Below, piece after piece: positions 12,721 to 26,110 of a stretch of 64,000 nucleotides of DNA. Location: the NCBI GenBank assembly GCA_036850595.1, contig CM072161.1, forward strand, positions 6,159,905 to 6,223,904, given 5' to 3'. The translations under genes and the position numbers were made by a program. Origin of the DNA: Rhyacichthys aspro (Eukaryota > Chordata > Actinopteri > Gobiiformes > Rhyacichthyidae). Position 1 is the stretch's first letter, and each line of letters opens with the position of its first letter. The notes beneath the pieces are model-generated. The model was not told where the DNA came from, made no database searches, and saw nothing but the letters and a program-made list of their open reading frames with translations.

Positions 12721-15539
12721 TCAGCTGTTTCGGCCAGCATTCAAGGTGTGCTGTTGGAAAAACAAATCAAACGGGTCCACTTGCTGAAAGGGAGAAAACA
12801 TTGGGCTGTGAAGCTGAATAAAAGCTTCCTGAATGGTTTAATTTGTCTTTCTCTCAAAGACAAATGAAGGGCATGTTGCTCCCAGATGCCTCCATTAACT
12901 GTATGTGCTGTGGTTCTGTCTAAATGGGGGACTTGGCTTGTTTGGCTACTTGAACAGATGCAATCTAAAATCCACTTTCAAATATTGCCCTCCAAACGCT
13001 CCACCTCCTCTTCGACTCACCTGAAGCCATCTGTCAAGAGGCGGCCAAACACCAATAAGAGACTTCAGCTCGCAGCCCATTTTCCTTTTCATCTCTTTGT
13101 CTACACATTTTTTTTTTAAAATCCCTCCCAAATCTCCCATCTTTTAAACTATTGCTTTACAACTTTGTTTACTTTTTAGATGCTGCTGGAGTCTTCTCCA
13201 CGCAGCATCATTGTATATAAACACGGTATATCTGCAGGTGAAAGACTGCCACGGGCAATGATATAAACTGTACAGTCTTCCCACATGACCTTCAGGGGTT
13301 TTCCTTCTAAATGCATCTTAACGTTTGTTTGGATGAAAAAGAAATATTGATTCCTTTGGGGGAAATATGTAGAAATTTTTCCTACTGCCTTGCTCTATTT
13401 TCTGCAAAATAGTTGAACTACTGCGATATTTTCTGATAAAATAAACTGTTTTACACCAACACAATGACATCTGTGGCAGCAAACACTAAAATGTGGCCCC
13501 AGCGCAGGAGAATGATCCTGTTCCAGCCGTTTCTAAGTGTGAAGTGTGAAGTGTTGGGAACTCTCGTTTCTCCTTTTGTGGTTTTTTAGGTTTCACACCT
13601 GCAGTTTGTTTAAAAAGTACAAAAGTTCAAACTCTACTTTGATTTGCTGGAAAAAGGTGATTTCAGTCTGAAAAGGAAATGTTTCCAGTGTGAAAAGACT
13701 TTGAGGCCACAGGATGTTCACTCTATTAAACAAAAGTGTTAAAAAGGGAAAGTGGAAAAACGCACCAAAGTCACAGTTCTAAAAGAAATGCTACCTTGAA
13801 TGTGATTTAAAAGTGATAAATACCGTACTGTACTATATTTCTTACATATTCATCCTTTTTGTTTCCCTTATAATTAAATCTACTCTTGCTGTACTGCGGA
13901 ACTGGGCTGCTTCAAAGTATTTTATACAGCTATATGAGCACATACACTATACGTTTTTTGGCTCTGAAATCACTGCATAACATTGATCTCTTCTCTAATC
14001 GTTTTATGTTTACGTTGATGGCTGCACCGTTAAAACCACTTAAAAAAAAAAAAAAGATGTGACCGTTGTTACTTAATGGTGTCATAAGCAAATTGTTACC
14101 TGTGGCAGGGAGGGTTAATGCAGCCTTTCACTTAAGCTGAGGGAGGCAGCTGAAGTGAACTGGATATGAAAAGTTGAGTTTCTGTCATGTCTCCATGTAG
14201 CACCATGAGTTTCACAGTTAATGCACATTCACTGAAGCCTGGGCGTCAGTGATAAGCCATGTTAATATCACCTCGTCGTCACATGGTTGAGATATGTATG
14301 TGGGGTATATGTGTAGGCTCAAGCACAGTATGTTATGTATACAGAACTAAGATGAGGCATACATACTGTGCATAAACATTCACAGATGACACACACATCC
14401 TTTTAAACTTGCACCTGACAGATGCATATGCCTTATGTGCATATTTTATATTTACATGTAAAAGAATTGTACTGCACTGACTGGTTTGTACATTCCTGCG
14501 CTATTTCTTCATGTTGATGGAATTTGAACAAAACTATGTGCTAAATAAGGTTAGATTTGCATATTGTACATAACGTCCTGATTCAAGCGCACTGTTGGTG
14601 TACAACGGAGTGTCATCTTAACCTAAAATCACTGCGCTAATTCATGTAGCCTCGCCTTTAAATTCTGGGGCTTCCATGGAGCCCAACAACATCAACAACA
14701 CTGACCATTCATAGTTGATCTAAAACAGAGTGAAACTAGTCCCGTTGTCTCATTACTTATGTCAGGTCATTCATTTCTCAGATTGGTTTAATCCACCAAT
14801 CCTGGAAATCAAACTCAGGTGGAGAAGGACCAGACTGATTCTTTGTACGTAATAGAAAAAGAATTAGTATGGCCGGCCAGACTATAATTCATGCTGGTAC
14901 TGGTCTTTGATGAGAGGCACCTCATCTATTATCCACAGCAGGACGGCCTGTGATTAGATGTGGATTTCTTTTAAGTCTGTTAGGCTCCATATTCTTTCTC
15001 AAGTACTATATTCAAAATGTCTGCCAAAGAGTAGACACTGAGACAGTTTAATTACTAAATTGGCTAAAAAATGTATTCACAATTTCGGATTTGTGTCAGC
15101 TTTACTTTTGTGTGATCTTCATACTATATCTAGCACACTACAGCTGCTCACTGTGGGCTACAATACACCTGACAAAGCTCGGGGGTGGAACACTTTTTTT
15201 AATTGAGCAAATCCTAGAGCTGGTTAACTCTCATGGAGTTTTTCCTCCATTATTCATTTAATGTGCTGCATTGTTCAAGAGATGGCTTAATGGCATTTGG
15301 GCCAAAGAGTACATCCGTTTTCCACTTGTCCTGGTAATGTGCGCATGTGAGAGTGCAAGTGATGAGAACAATGCTGCAAAACCTCTAAAATGAATTCTGT
15401 TTTCTACCCAACTTTAGAGTGTCTGACTAACTGTGGGGTAGGGGCGGCAATCATTGATTTTATTTTTAAAAAAGGATGATGACAGTTTAGTCATTTATGC
15501 ACAAGGATATTTAAAGTAACTAAAAAGTAAAAAAAAAAA

Positions 15540-15900
15540 GCTGATCCAGTCTGTGATTTGAACTTTCTCAGATTGGGACAGTCATATCCTTGAGGCTTGC
15601 CCGGGGCGATTCGCAGGCCCACGCATTGGTAATGCCCCGAGGGAAGCTGGACATCTGCCGGCACCATCGAAGCAGGTTTTTTTCCTTCGTAAGTGTCCCA
15701 GGCGGCATAGAGAATTTTAAATCTCAGGCACTCTGTTTTTGTGTTTTCACTCAGCTCAATAGAAATAGTGGAGATTGACAGAGGCCTATTTGCTTTCGTG
15801 GCTCCAGCTGTGATGCTTGTTGCCATATTAAGGGCTGGTGAAGGGTTTGTGTGTGTCTGATTTTCCTCCCACAATATGCTTTCTCTGTGTGTCCCTATCA
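15540..15900. promoter_or_regulatory. Candidate conserved non-coding element with TALE homeodomain motif
   Basis: This 360-bp block keeps CpGs (CCGGGGCGATTCG near 15601-15613 and CCGGCACCATCGAAG near 15658) and carries GATTGACAG at 15773-15781, which matches the PBX/MEIS-type TALE core. It has no repeat signature. A minus-strand frame of 127 codons runs through it (15491-15874), but the translation resembles no protein I know. Conservation cannot be tested here. Confidence 0.35.
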
Positions 15901-18684
15901 GCGACTGTCAGATGAAGCCCATTCACCGAGCTGCATAGTCTTATCATCAGGGCTGTAATGTATCCTTATGCAAAACACGTTTGGCGTCGCTTTTTTTCTC
16001 ACCTGGTGCATGCACTCCCACGCAGTAAAGATAGGCTGGACAAGTTCATCTGTATGTACGCTGTGTTCCCCACACTGGGATCATCAATGGACTGACGCAC
16101 TGTTTTGGCCACACAACAGCGAGGTTAAAATAATATCTAAATCAGGAAATTGGGAAACGCGTGAAAATGGAATGAAACACTAGTGTCGTTTACTATTTTT
16201 TCTTTGAAAAGCCTGACATGCTGTATCTCCATTGCCAGATGGTGGGTGTCTTGGAAGTTGTTTCACAGGGTTCCCTTTGCTCTAAAACCAGGTAGCACAA
16301 GCTCAGGGAAATATTTCCATTAGTATGCAAAGAGATGCTAAGGCCATCTTCTTTTCATAAACCTTATGCTCGTTTGCTCAGTCTCATTGTCAGATTTCTG
16401 CCTGACCGCAGTTGGTAATTCAAATGAGGCCTTCTTTTGTGTTGAAAAAAAATCACGAGTAAAATCAATACTGTATAATATCTGCAGTTATTGTGCTCCA
16501 GTATTATGTTGTTGTTGTATCTGGTATCCTAGGAGAGGAAAGTGCGTCGGGACTGACATGGGGATCTATATGAAATTACTGGAATTAAAAGGCAAGACTT
16601 GACGTTCAATACCAATTTTATCTGTTATGTTTTATTTGAAAAGTTTTTTTTATTTGTAACCAGCTCTGAAATGGAGCTTATTATGTGGCCAAAGCTGTGC
16701 TGTTAATTCTCAAGAATATTACCTCGTTTTCTTTCAACACTTAGTTCAAAGCGGTGCAAAAGCAAGGCTGCATGAGATAAGAGAAGCGGGAAAAAAGCAG
16801 TGTCCAATGAAATAGGTAAAATCCTATAGTGTGAATAGCACCCGCAGAAGCATTATGTGCTGCTGTGTATTTTCTTGTCATGCTGTAGGTCATCTCTCTG
16901 GGGCAGGCAAACACTAATAAATGCTTTAGTGTTTCTGAGTCAATGGCTTTATCTTACAGAGCGCAATTTCGCCACAGTAAGCCTTCCTCTGCGGATACAT
17001 GCATGTGCTAATGAGCATGAAACTAAACTGCCTGCCTTTGAGATCACTGCTCTAACACGCACTCTGAACATACAAGAAGTTGGTGTGGTATTAGCAGCTC
17101 AACCTGCAGAGAGGCAATTTCAGCAGCCATTTTAATGGAAAAGCCATTTGGCTGCACAAAAACCTGATTTCACTGCATGGCCTTTGCACACTGAACAGAA
17201 TTTGGTTAAGGATCGTGTGCCAGTACATTTGCACACGATGTGAAGGGTGCTTCCATCAGTTTAATTACAAAGTGGCAGGACACCTAGGTGGTCCAGTGGC
17301 TTTAAAAGGCCCACTGTGTCACCACAACCTGTCTCATCCTGCTGTCGCGCAATGTTTCCTGTCACACCGCGCTGCCATCGATCAAATCCAGCCAAAATTG
17401 CTCTAAAAATATTACAAATGCATCTCAGTGGCCTGTGTTGGTTTGTGTGTGTGACAGGGACTGGCAGGTAGTGACAGAACAATGAGACACACCAAACAAT
17501 GAGTCACAATGCTGCTGGACATTTTGACAAGTGACGACAAAATGAACAAAGACATTTTTTTTCCACAGCTACTTTACCCAATTCTGTCATAGCAGGTGCA
17601 ACAAATTCATTGTATTTTATGTGTAATACACCAGCCTTTACATGAAAAAGTGAACTGCATTATATAATAGCCTACTTGCATAATGCGCATAAACATTAAA
17701 TATTTAGAGTAAAGTGCTTTCTGTGTGAGCTCTGTGTGCAGTATATTCTATTTTCGCCAAGCATGCTTCAGTTTCAGCATGCATCTTCATTATAGCCGTA
17801 TTTAAACGCACCTAATCCCACAGCCATGATGGTGAGCACATCATGTTTAACCTATTTTATCATCATTTAATCATCAAAAAGTGTGCACCCACAACCCCCT
17901 GGACCAACACTGTCCACACAACCTGACAGAGGATTAAACACACAACTTTACTCCAGTAAACTGATGAAAATAATGACTGCCCTTGGTCAGAGGAGACTGG
18001 ACGAGTGCTTGAAGACCCCTCAGACAGGCTTATTATTAGGCCCAGACTCGGACATGTTTGACCTTTCTCTCTCTCCGAGCCCAGTTAAAGGCAGCACATC
18101 ATTAAGGATTCAAGGTCAGAACAGGTAGAGCGCAATCAGGTGATAATAGGGAGGTTTGCACTCTTCCCTTTTCAAGAGTATGTCTTTAAAGGTCCGTAAT
18201 CTACTTTCTGACCGCACTTTTCCGTTCTATTCCACCGTCTCTTAATGTTTGGAGGGTTGTGTTCGACTTATGTAGCTGCTATTACGTCTGTAACATATAA
18301 GCAAGCCTGTTATTGATGTCTGTAAATAGTGAAACAAGAGCAAACACACATATTTACATTTCTGCAGGCCTTATTGTAATATAAAATGACGTTGTTAGCA
18401 AAGCGGTATGAAGATTCTCCCTGCAGTCTTTGCCACGTGAAATTTTTTCCTTTTTTGGGGCATATCTCCTCAGATTGCTCCTACCTGGGTTTTCTTAAGC
18501 GACTGCCTATTGTGCATGTGTTCCCAGTTCCTTGTAAAATTAATAGGGCACTTTTGAAATTCTATTTGAAATTGGAGTCATTTGCTTTTGGGGGTTATTC
18601 ACGGGGGCTTTGTACGAGGTTGGCCTGTTTGCCTTTGCTTAACTAAGCCAAGCAAGTTAGTTGTAAAGTTAATTAACAGTAGCT

Positions 18685-18930
18685 CTAAGTGGTTGTGATT
18701 TTAAATCCCCCACAAACCCCCTGTAGCAAGCCGGAGGGGAGGCTTGTGATTAGGATTTCTCTTAAGTGGCTCTCCCGCCCACGAGCTCTCATGAATCACT
18801 GCATCATTTTGGCTTTCACGGCCAATCCTACACAGGCAAAAGCACGCTGGGCCAAATCAGCATTACTAACCTCGCGTCATAAGCCCTGGGAAAAGTCATA
18901 TCCTCATCTCCGATAAGTTCCTCCAGAAAA
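18685..18930. promoter_or_regulatory. Candidate conserved non-coding element
   Basis: A GC-balanced block with retained CpGs (CTCCCGCCCACGAGCTC near 18773) in AT-rich surroundings. It is flanked by TTAATTAAC, a homeodomain-type palindrome, near 18668. It has no coding frame of note and no transposon signature. Confidence 0.25.
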
Positions 18931-21900
18931 GCCAGTGTGTGGTGACAGTAATGCTGAGCCCTTTCCAGAGTGAATTTGTGAAGTCGTGTCGCAGGCTTCC
19001 ATCAATAGGATCAACTAGAAGTGGCTTTAGTGTAGTGCACGGCTACCAATCACTCCTCCGTCTGTTTTCTGGCTCAAGTTAGAGGTGGAAGTCCGGCCAT
19101 CAATATTCTCTCTTCCCCCTCGACACCTACCTCCTCCCCCGTTCAGCCTTGTCCCAGACAGACAACTGCTTTATTAGATAAGGAGCAGTGGATCCCACCA
19201 CATCTAACCCTGTCCTTTGTTCAAAATGGGAAATAGCAATTTTTCACCCCCTTGTATCAGGTCATCAGGCTTCAGGAAGCTCAAAAACCCACACACACAC
19301 ACACAGAGGCAGCTTGTTAAGTCATTTACAAATGAAATGAAGACAAAGGCAGATTGTGTTTGTGTTCTAAATGTACCATTGTTTATGAAGACTCATAATT
19401 AAATTGCTATCTATAGCACAGCAATGTCATTGTGCCACTTAATGTTTGACTTTTATTCAGCTTGACATTTTCCATGCCCAGACTGAATGGTGAATACAGG
19501 GGGAATGACGTTGGTTCTGGAAAGTATCTCACTGAAGCCATTTGTTTTGTGAGCACTTTTTTTTTTTAAACTAAATGAGCTGTTATAAAATGTTATAAAA
19601 TGACCTCAGGGAGTCGGTCAGTTTGTCCTAGAGCTACTTTGACTGTGTGTGTTCCAGTGTCACCCTGCTAACTCCTGTTCATTCACCCTGAGGCAAATGG
19701 ACAAGTTTTTGTTAACATACTTGTATATTAACGTCACATGAACCTTGATTAGGTGCTTAAACCCGCCATGTTAATTGATGTTTGGGTGCTGTTAAAATGT
19801 AGCCTATGATTACAAAATAATGAGACTAGTATTATAAGGGCCAGTGATATTTTAAAAGGAAAAAGTGTATAATGCATTAAAAGTGTGTATTTGTGGTTAT
19901 TTAAATGCATGTGTACTCAACGCCCATACATTTGAAGCAAATCTACTGACGGGGTCAAAAGAGTAGAAATGTTAATTCAATTGAAGGCAGCATACAAATA
20001 TTGTTTTGTTTTGTACAGAAAATAACTATCATCTCCTTCAGATGTACTTGAGCTGCATAAGTAATGGATTCTGTAAACAGAGGCCATTAGATTAGTGTGT
20101 TTTCCCTGCCTTGGGTGCACGTCGCCTGCTGTTCTCCCAGCAGTGTGTCTTAAGGGCAAACCTGCTGCTTGAAACCTGTGACAGACTTACTGTATTGTAA
20201 AGCTGTCATCTTTTTATTCATTCTCAGCTGCATGGCCTTTACTCTCTGTGATTGCAATAATGGTTTTATGCTGTATTTGGATGAAGTGTTATTAAAGTGG
20301 TACGGCTATGAAACAGACTTTAATAGTCTGAAAATCGACTTGATGAAATCTGCATGAGAGCAGCATAATTGTCAAGGTCAAAGCTGCAAAGGAATGCTTT
20401 GTGTGAAATCTACAGAGTGCTGTTGTCGACTTGGATATATTCTCATGGAAATCTTTTCCCTGCCTGCTGAACTACTTGTATGTTGTCGGTGGAGATGGCT
20501 AAATCTTCGAGTGGTGTGCGAGGTCGCTGATGGATTCTCTCAGACTCTGGCTAATGTCATGTTCGAAACAAAAGATTATCTTGTTTAGATACAGACGAGA
20601 GGCTATAGCTCCAAAGCCAGGCTGAGAAAGTGTTTTTCTGTTGGTAATTACAATCTCAGCATCAGATCAATCCTGCTATCTCAGACGGCCTGCTAAAAAT
20701 GTCTCTGAAATAGGAATCCCAGTCCTGAAAATAAGATGCTGCAGATCCTTGTACTCTTGTTAATATTTAGTTTAGTAGCTGCTGCACGTTTTAAATAAAA
20801 AAATGATCTAATAACACACAAGCGTCTGTTGTGAGGCTGAACTCTCTGACTGAGGTGGACGGAAAAGCAATACAAGGACATATATTTGATATACAGCATT
20901 ATCAGCCATCTTTTTTATGAGATCTCTATGTGCCATAAGTGAGGAAATGGGATAATATGGTGTTTGTCTGTCTGGTCTGAAAGCTTTGTTTCACTTGTTT
21001 TTCCACCCAGTGTTGGCTCTCCCACAAAAGCACAGACTACACTCCAAACTCCACTCAGCCTTTTTCAGGTCAGACGAGAGCTGAACAACATGTTGTCTAA
21101 TCAGGAGTTAAGCTACACATCTCTGTCAAGGATGAGGCTTCAAATATGGCTTTATAATAGGATTTAGTTTCCAGGCATATCCGCAGTGGACGGAGCGGGA
21201 GGGAGCACTCTGGGTCACGTACACAAGTCAGGAATAGACCGGGCAATTAAAATATTAGGGTAGCGGTCACAGACTGCAGTGAGGAGCAGGTTTTACATGC
21301 GTCCCATGCTAATCCAGTGTTATCCACTTTCACCAACACAGTGCAGCAAGCCGAGCATTAAGGATCAGACGTGCACAACAGTAAACACAATCCCCATCAG
21401 GGCTTGGAGCGAGCTGTACAGAAAACCAGATCAATATCACCAATTATCAAAATGTGCTGAAATCCAGAATTTCTTTATTTTCGACAGCACCTCGGCTCCA
21501 CAGTAGACTGGTGTTTTTGAAGGAGACACAGAAACACTGACACAAGGTTTTTTTTATTCTCGTCTGGTGATTTTAAGGGGCCAGAGCCTCTCCTCGAGCA
21601 CTGGACTTAAATAACAGACTGTCTGGATCGCTGTTCATGTATGTAAATGTTAACACCGTCCTCTCATAAAGATGCACTGTCTGCCATGACCGCTGCCACT
21701 AAACCTGCACTGACTATGTACATTATAGAACACTGCTCTGCATGCAGCACTTTTATTTCAGACATTAAACCTTACTGTGGACGGTCCAGGAAAGATTGTA
21801 GCTCTGCTGACCTAACTTAACCTTAACCCAATAAATCCAGTGCTAAACTAGGGCAAGGCATTCTAACAACCCCAACTATATTGACCTTTACACATAGTCA

Positions 21901-24900
21901 TTGTCATTTTTTCTCCAGAATTAAATGACATATTATGCTCAATATATACAGTATATTCTCATCTCAGTGTTAACACATGGTTGCTCCTGGTCATTTTTAT
22001 GCCACTCTGGCACCATTCTATAATATAGATATTATAAATTCAGGTAGGAAGACATTTAAATGCACATATATCACAACTCAAAGTCTTCCACAGTCCACCT
22101 ATGGGTCCAGATCAAGTAAAACATTGATTTATGTTGCCTCAAACATCCAACTGCTGAAGGCTAACTTTATTATAGTTTTATATTTACTTGTGCATGTTCC
22201 AGATGACTGCCAGCTTACAGCCAGAACCTCGTTCCTTTGCCGCCAAATGAGAAAACAGCTCAAGAACACAGATAAGTCTGAAATTAGCAGAGCCAAAGGG
22301 AGCATCTGTGTGCAGCACCAGGGCAGTAACCACTGTTGTAATCCTATTACAAGCCACATAGTTGAGTAGACTTGTGCTCCTAGCAAATCTAATAGAGGCC
22401 ACTCTGTTTGGAGAGTAAGCACTTTTTTCCCACCTATAACCAACCAACACTATGCTTGCTGTGCTTCTCAACACCATTTTCTCTCCCCTTCCTGTTTTTA
22501 CACAACACTCTTCACTTCTTTCTTGTAGGATGGATACACTTAAGTCCAAAATCTGTTTAATCCATAAAAATCTCCTTTCTGCCTTGTTCTATCAACAGCT
22601 TAAGATAGAGTATGTCCCTCCAACTGTCTGATGAAACTGCTGGCAAGTGGCAGTGTATTTGCATGAGGACACTCCTCAGTGTGTTTATGTCCCTTCCATG
22701 TTCAACATAAATGTCTGTGATAAGTCAAAAGGCCCAGATTTACCATATGATGTTTTATTTGTTTTCTTACAATACAAGTTTTCCCACAGAGATGTATCTG
22801 ATATCTGCTGCTACTGTCTTAAAGAATTAAGACCTTTCACCAAAACAACTGTCCTCTTTTAGGCTAAACTGTATTTTCCAGTTCCAATTCAGCTCTACAC
22901 CTTAGTTAACTTAGTTATTTTGACAATCCGAGCGACCTGGTTCGCATTTCAAAGGACATGTTTGCAGAATGGGCTTCTGCACAGCTTGACCCGACCTGGA
23001 GTGGTTTACCAATGTGAAAGAGGCTGTAGAGTCAGAGCCTTTCTATCAAGAACACAATCTCAGCCCATTATCTTGGAAAGCCCTTTAAATACGCTTCTAG
23101 CTCAGACTCTAGCTATCATCTCAGTGCAGAGGAATAAAGGATTAACTGGACAAATTGAAAATGGAGTTCTATGATTTTTTTTTAAGTATACATAGAATGA
23201 ATATGGTCCACGTGCAGTATGGAGGCTTTCAAGTTGTTCTGCCAGTTGTCCAAAAGCAATTCAAGATGTAACAGTTCTTGGAGAGCCTAATGAATACAGT
23301 GTTTGTTGCCTCCCCTTCCCAGACTAAAAGAAATGGCATACTGGCATTGAAGCGAGTGCATCTGTATGCAACAAGCAGCTGCCTGCAACACATAGCAACA
23401 GTAGCCCCCCCAGTGTGTCCTTAAAGTATCCCCAGTGCCGCACAAACAAAGGCACATCTACCAAGTTGAGCAGCAGTCTTAAGGTCATGGATGTGTGTGT
23501 GTGCTCTCCTGATGCCTGTCAAACCTAAGAAAAATTAAAGCTCCTCACAGTGAGGTGCTTACTGCATGAAGCCGATAACATCCCCTGGCCCAGTGCTACC
23601 TGTTCTCCCGTCACTGCCACTTTGTTGAGACTTTTAACGGATTGCTTGACTGCCTTGTGGGGATCCCTCACCTCTCAGCATTGACATGTAGGACACTGGC
23701 GCTTTCTGTGCATCAGAGGAAACCTTTGTAAAGATGAAATCAGCATGTTAAAAGGTGGAGAGACTCCTAACCCAATGTGTGTGCAGCAGGACGGCTCTAG
23801 ACCTGAGTTAGCCTTGGTCTCTTGGAGAAATGAGGGGAGCTCAGACGTCTGCCGCATGTTAAATGGCTTCTGCGCTACGTGCTTGTAATGTCATGGGACT
23901 CAGTCGGATCATGGATAGTGGAGTGGACAGGCTTGTGTCTGCCTTGTGGTCTCTGCTGTTGCCAGCACTTTATTCAACAGGATTTACCTGACCGTTGAGC
24001 TCAGCACAGCACTTGCTCACACAGTACCCTGCTGGGGTAATTTTTCTGAATTATAAATCATGTTGTTGGTGGAATAAACACAGGAGCAAGGTGTGCTTTA
24101 CTCCACAAAACAGATTCTTTTAAAATATTAATGCCAATTCACATATGGGTAAAGAAGGCTATTCATTTTTATCAGACAGGCCAAAGATGTGCACCCAGAA
24201 TATAGACATTTGTTTTGCTATATTTCAGTGGTGTTATATTTGATAATTTTATAGACCTGCTGCCCACTGTAGTGTTGGGTCTCCATTAATACATTCAGTA
24301 CACAAAAAGTGCTCGAAAGACTACATAAAACGCATCACCTCAAACTTTTTGTATAGTATATCAGTAAACCTCTTATACCAAATATGTTTGATCCTGCTTT
24401 CTGTTCTCATACATTCAGACCTTCTAAATGACTACAACTGCATATGACTATCTTGAGCTATAAATAAAACCAAATGATTGGCCCCATCTTCAAGTTTGAT
24501 AAAATGTGAAGACTCATCAAACCCTATAACCGAAGCGCTGTGATGGTATTTTGCGTTGTTGGGTTCAAATCAACTGTTTCCAATATATGTGCCGAGTGAT
24601 TACCTTCTAATTCCAGCCTGCAGACTTCCTCTTATAACAGTCCTTTTCCCCTTCATCTTCACATATGTTCCAATCAGTGGCTTCAGGTGTGCGCACATGT
24701 GTTATGTTGAACACATGAAGTGATGTCCTGCTCCATATGTGGCTTTTTCATGAAGAGCGCTGACTTTCCGTGAGTGGGCAGATTGATCAGAACACACATT
24801 TAACACTTGACAGACTGGGAAATAGCCGGGGCTATTAGGAGCCTCGCTGATTTCCTCGGGAGAGAGGTGAAAAGGTCACGGATAGAAAGCTTTGAAGAAA

Positions 24901-25429
24901 AGTAACCAGTCTGTTGTAGTTGCTTTGAAAAACACTGACCATTGTATGTCTGTTTGTATTATATATTGCCTTCATGGTTTGCTGGCAAAATGAGGCAGAA
25001 ATAAGGAATATCAATCTCACCTTCCTACACAGTTTATGACTTAAGAAAACCAATATACCTTTAAAAATACCAATTTATCCCTGATTAAAGACATAAATAG
25101 ATATTACATTGTGTCACACACGAGTCATTTCTTCCCTGCGTTCCCCACAGTCACTTATTTGGCCTGTGATATAACTCACTAGCCATAAAATACAGAATGG
25201 TAATGACTCAAAGGTCAGGAGTAGAAGTCCTGGTGGAGGTGCCATTTGTTTCTTAATACCCACAGAAACCCCAGCATTATTGATCTCCTGCACCGCATGA
25301 CTTTGAAAAGTAATTACTAGGTTATATATGATGAGATTTTCCTCTCCTAGGGCTAACTTTATTACTACAATATAACATCCGCTCTCCACCCCTTAAAGAA
25401 ATACAAGCTTGTCGATACAGCATGCCAAT

Positions 25430-26110
25430 TGTTTGCATAGAGAAAGGGTGGCCATCTTTAATGACAGCGCCAATTTATTTGTCTTAGTCCCTGAGTACGG
25501 TGGCGAGGGCGATCGGTAAAGGCGATAAAATAAAAACTCTTCTGAAGCCGCCTGCTTTATATGTTTTCAGATGTTTGCGCCGATTTGCTTGTGTCTCAGT
25601 GGGGGCCCAGTCTATTTATTTCTCAGGAATGTAAGCTAGCTCCTAATACGGCTGACCTAAGAGGAGTAGGCTCTCCAGGTGCTGACTCTGGAGTGACATG
25701 GATGCACTGGAGAGGAAGAAAAGGAGAGAATGGAGGTGAGATTGGGGAGATAAAAAAAAAAAATCGAGGATTGCAGGTAGAGAGGTGAGGAAGCGACGAG
25801 GGAATGAAAGGCCAAATGGGATTGAGCAGCAGAAGCGAGCAGCAGAGTTGTGATTACCATGCCCTGTGCTGTTTCGCATGGCTCCTCTTCCCAATAGCCT
25901 GAAGCGACCGGAGCGCAGATTTGGGCTGCCAACCAAAAGGTGGATATCAGCATTCCTTTGAGCCTTCCTACCTCTTTCCCCTCTAACCAGACTTCACACA
26001 TGCTGCTTCTATCAACTTATTCCGTGTGCGCCGCTCTTTGAAGTGGCTTCTACGTGACGCTTTCACGCGGCCCAGCGCTCCCTTCCCCGGGTTACGACAG
26101 GGGTATTAAT
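25430..26110. promoter_or_regulatory. Candidate regulatory block with two CpG-rich ends
   Basis: CpG is retained at 25496-25520 (GGTGGCGAGGGCGATCGG) and again at 26028-26098 (about nine CpGs, including GTGCGCCGC, TACGTGACGC and CACGCGGCCC). Between them is a purine-rich stretch around 25705-25800. Reading frames on both strands across 25561-26001 look like shadows of the purine-rich strand, not a protein. Function is inferred from composition only. Confidence 0.3.

Noticed and set aside
22129..22549. Overlapping + and - frames of 104-130 codons as genes
   Set aside because: They overlap on both strands, which signals stop-poor composition. Translations show no domain or credible exon borders.
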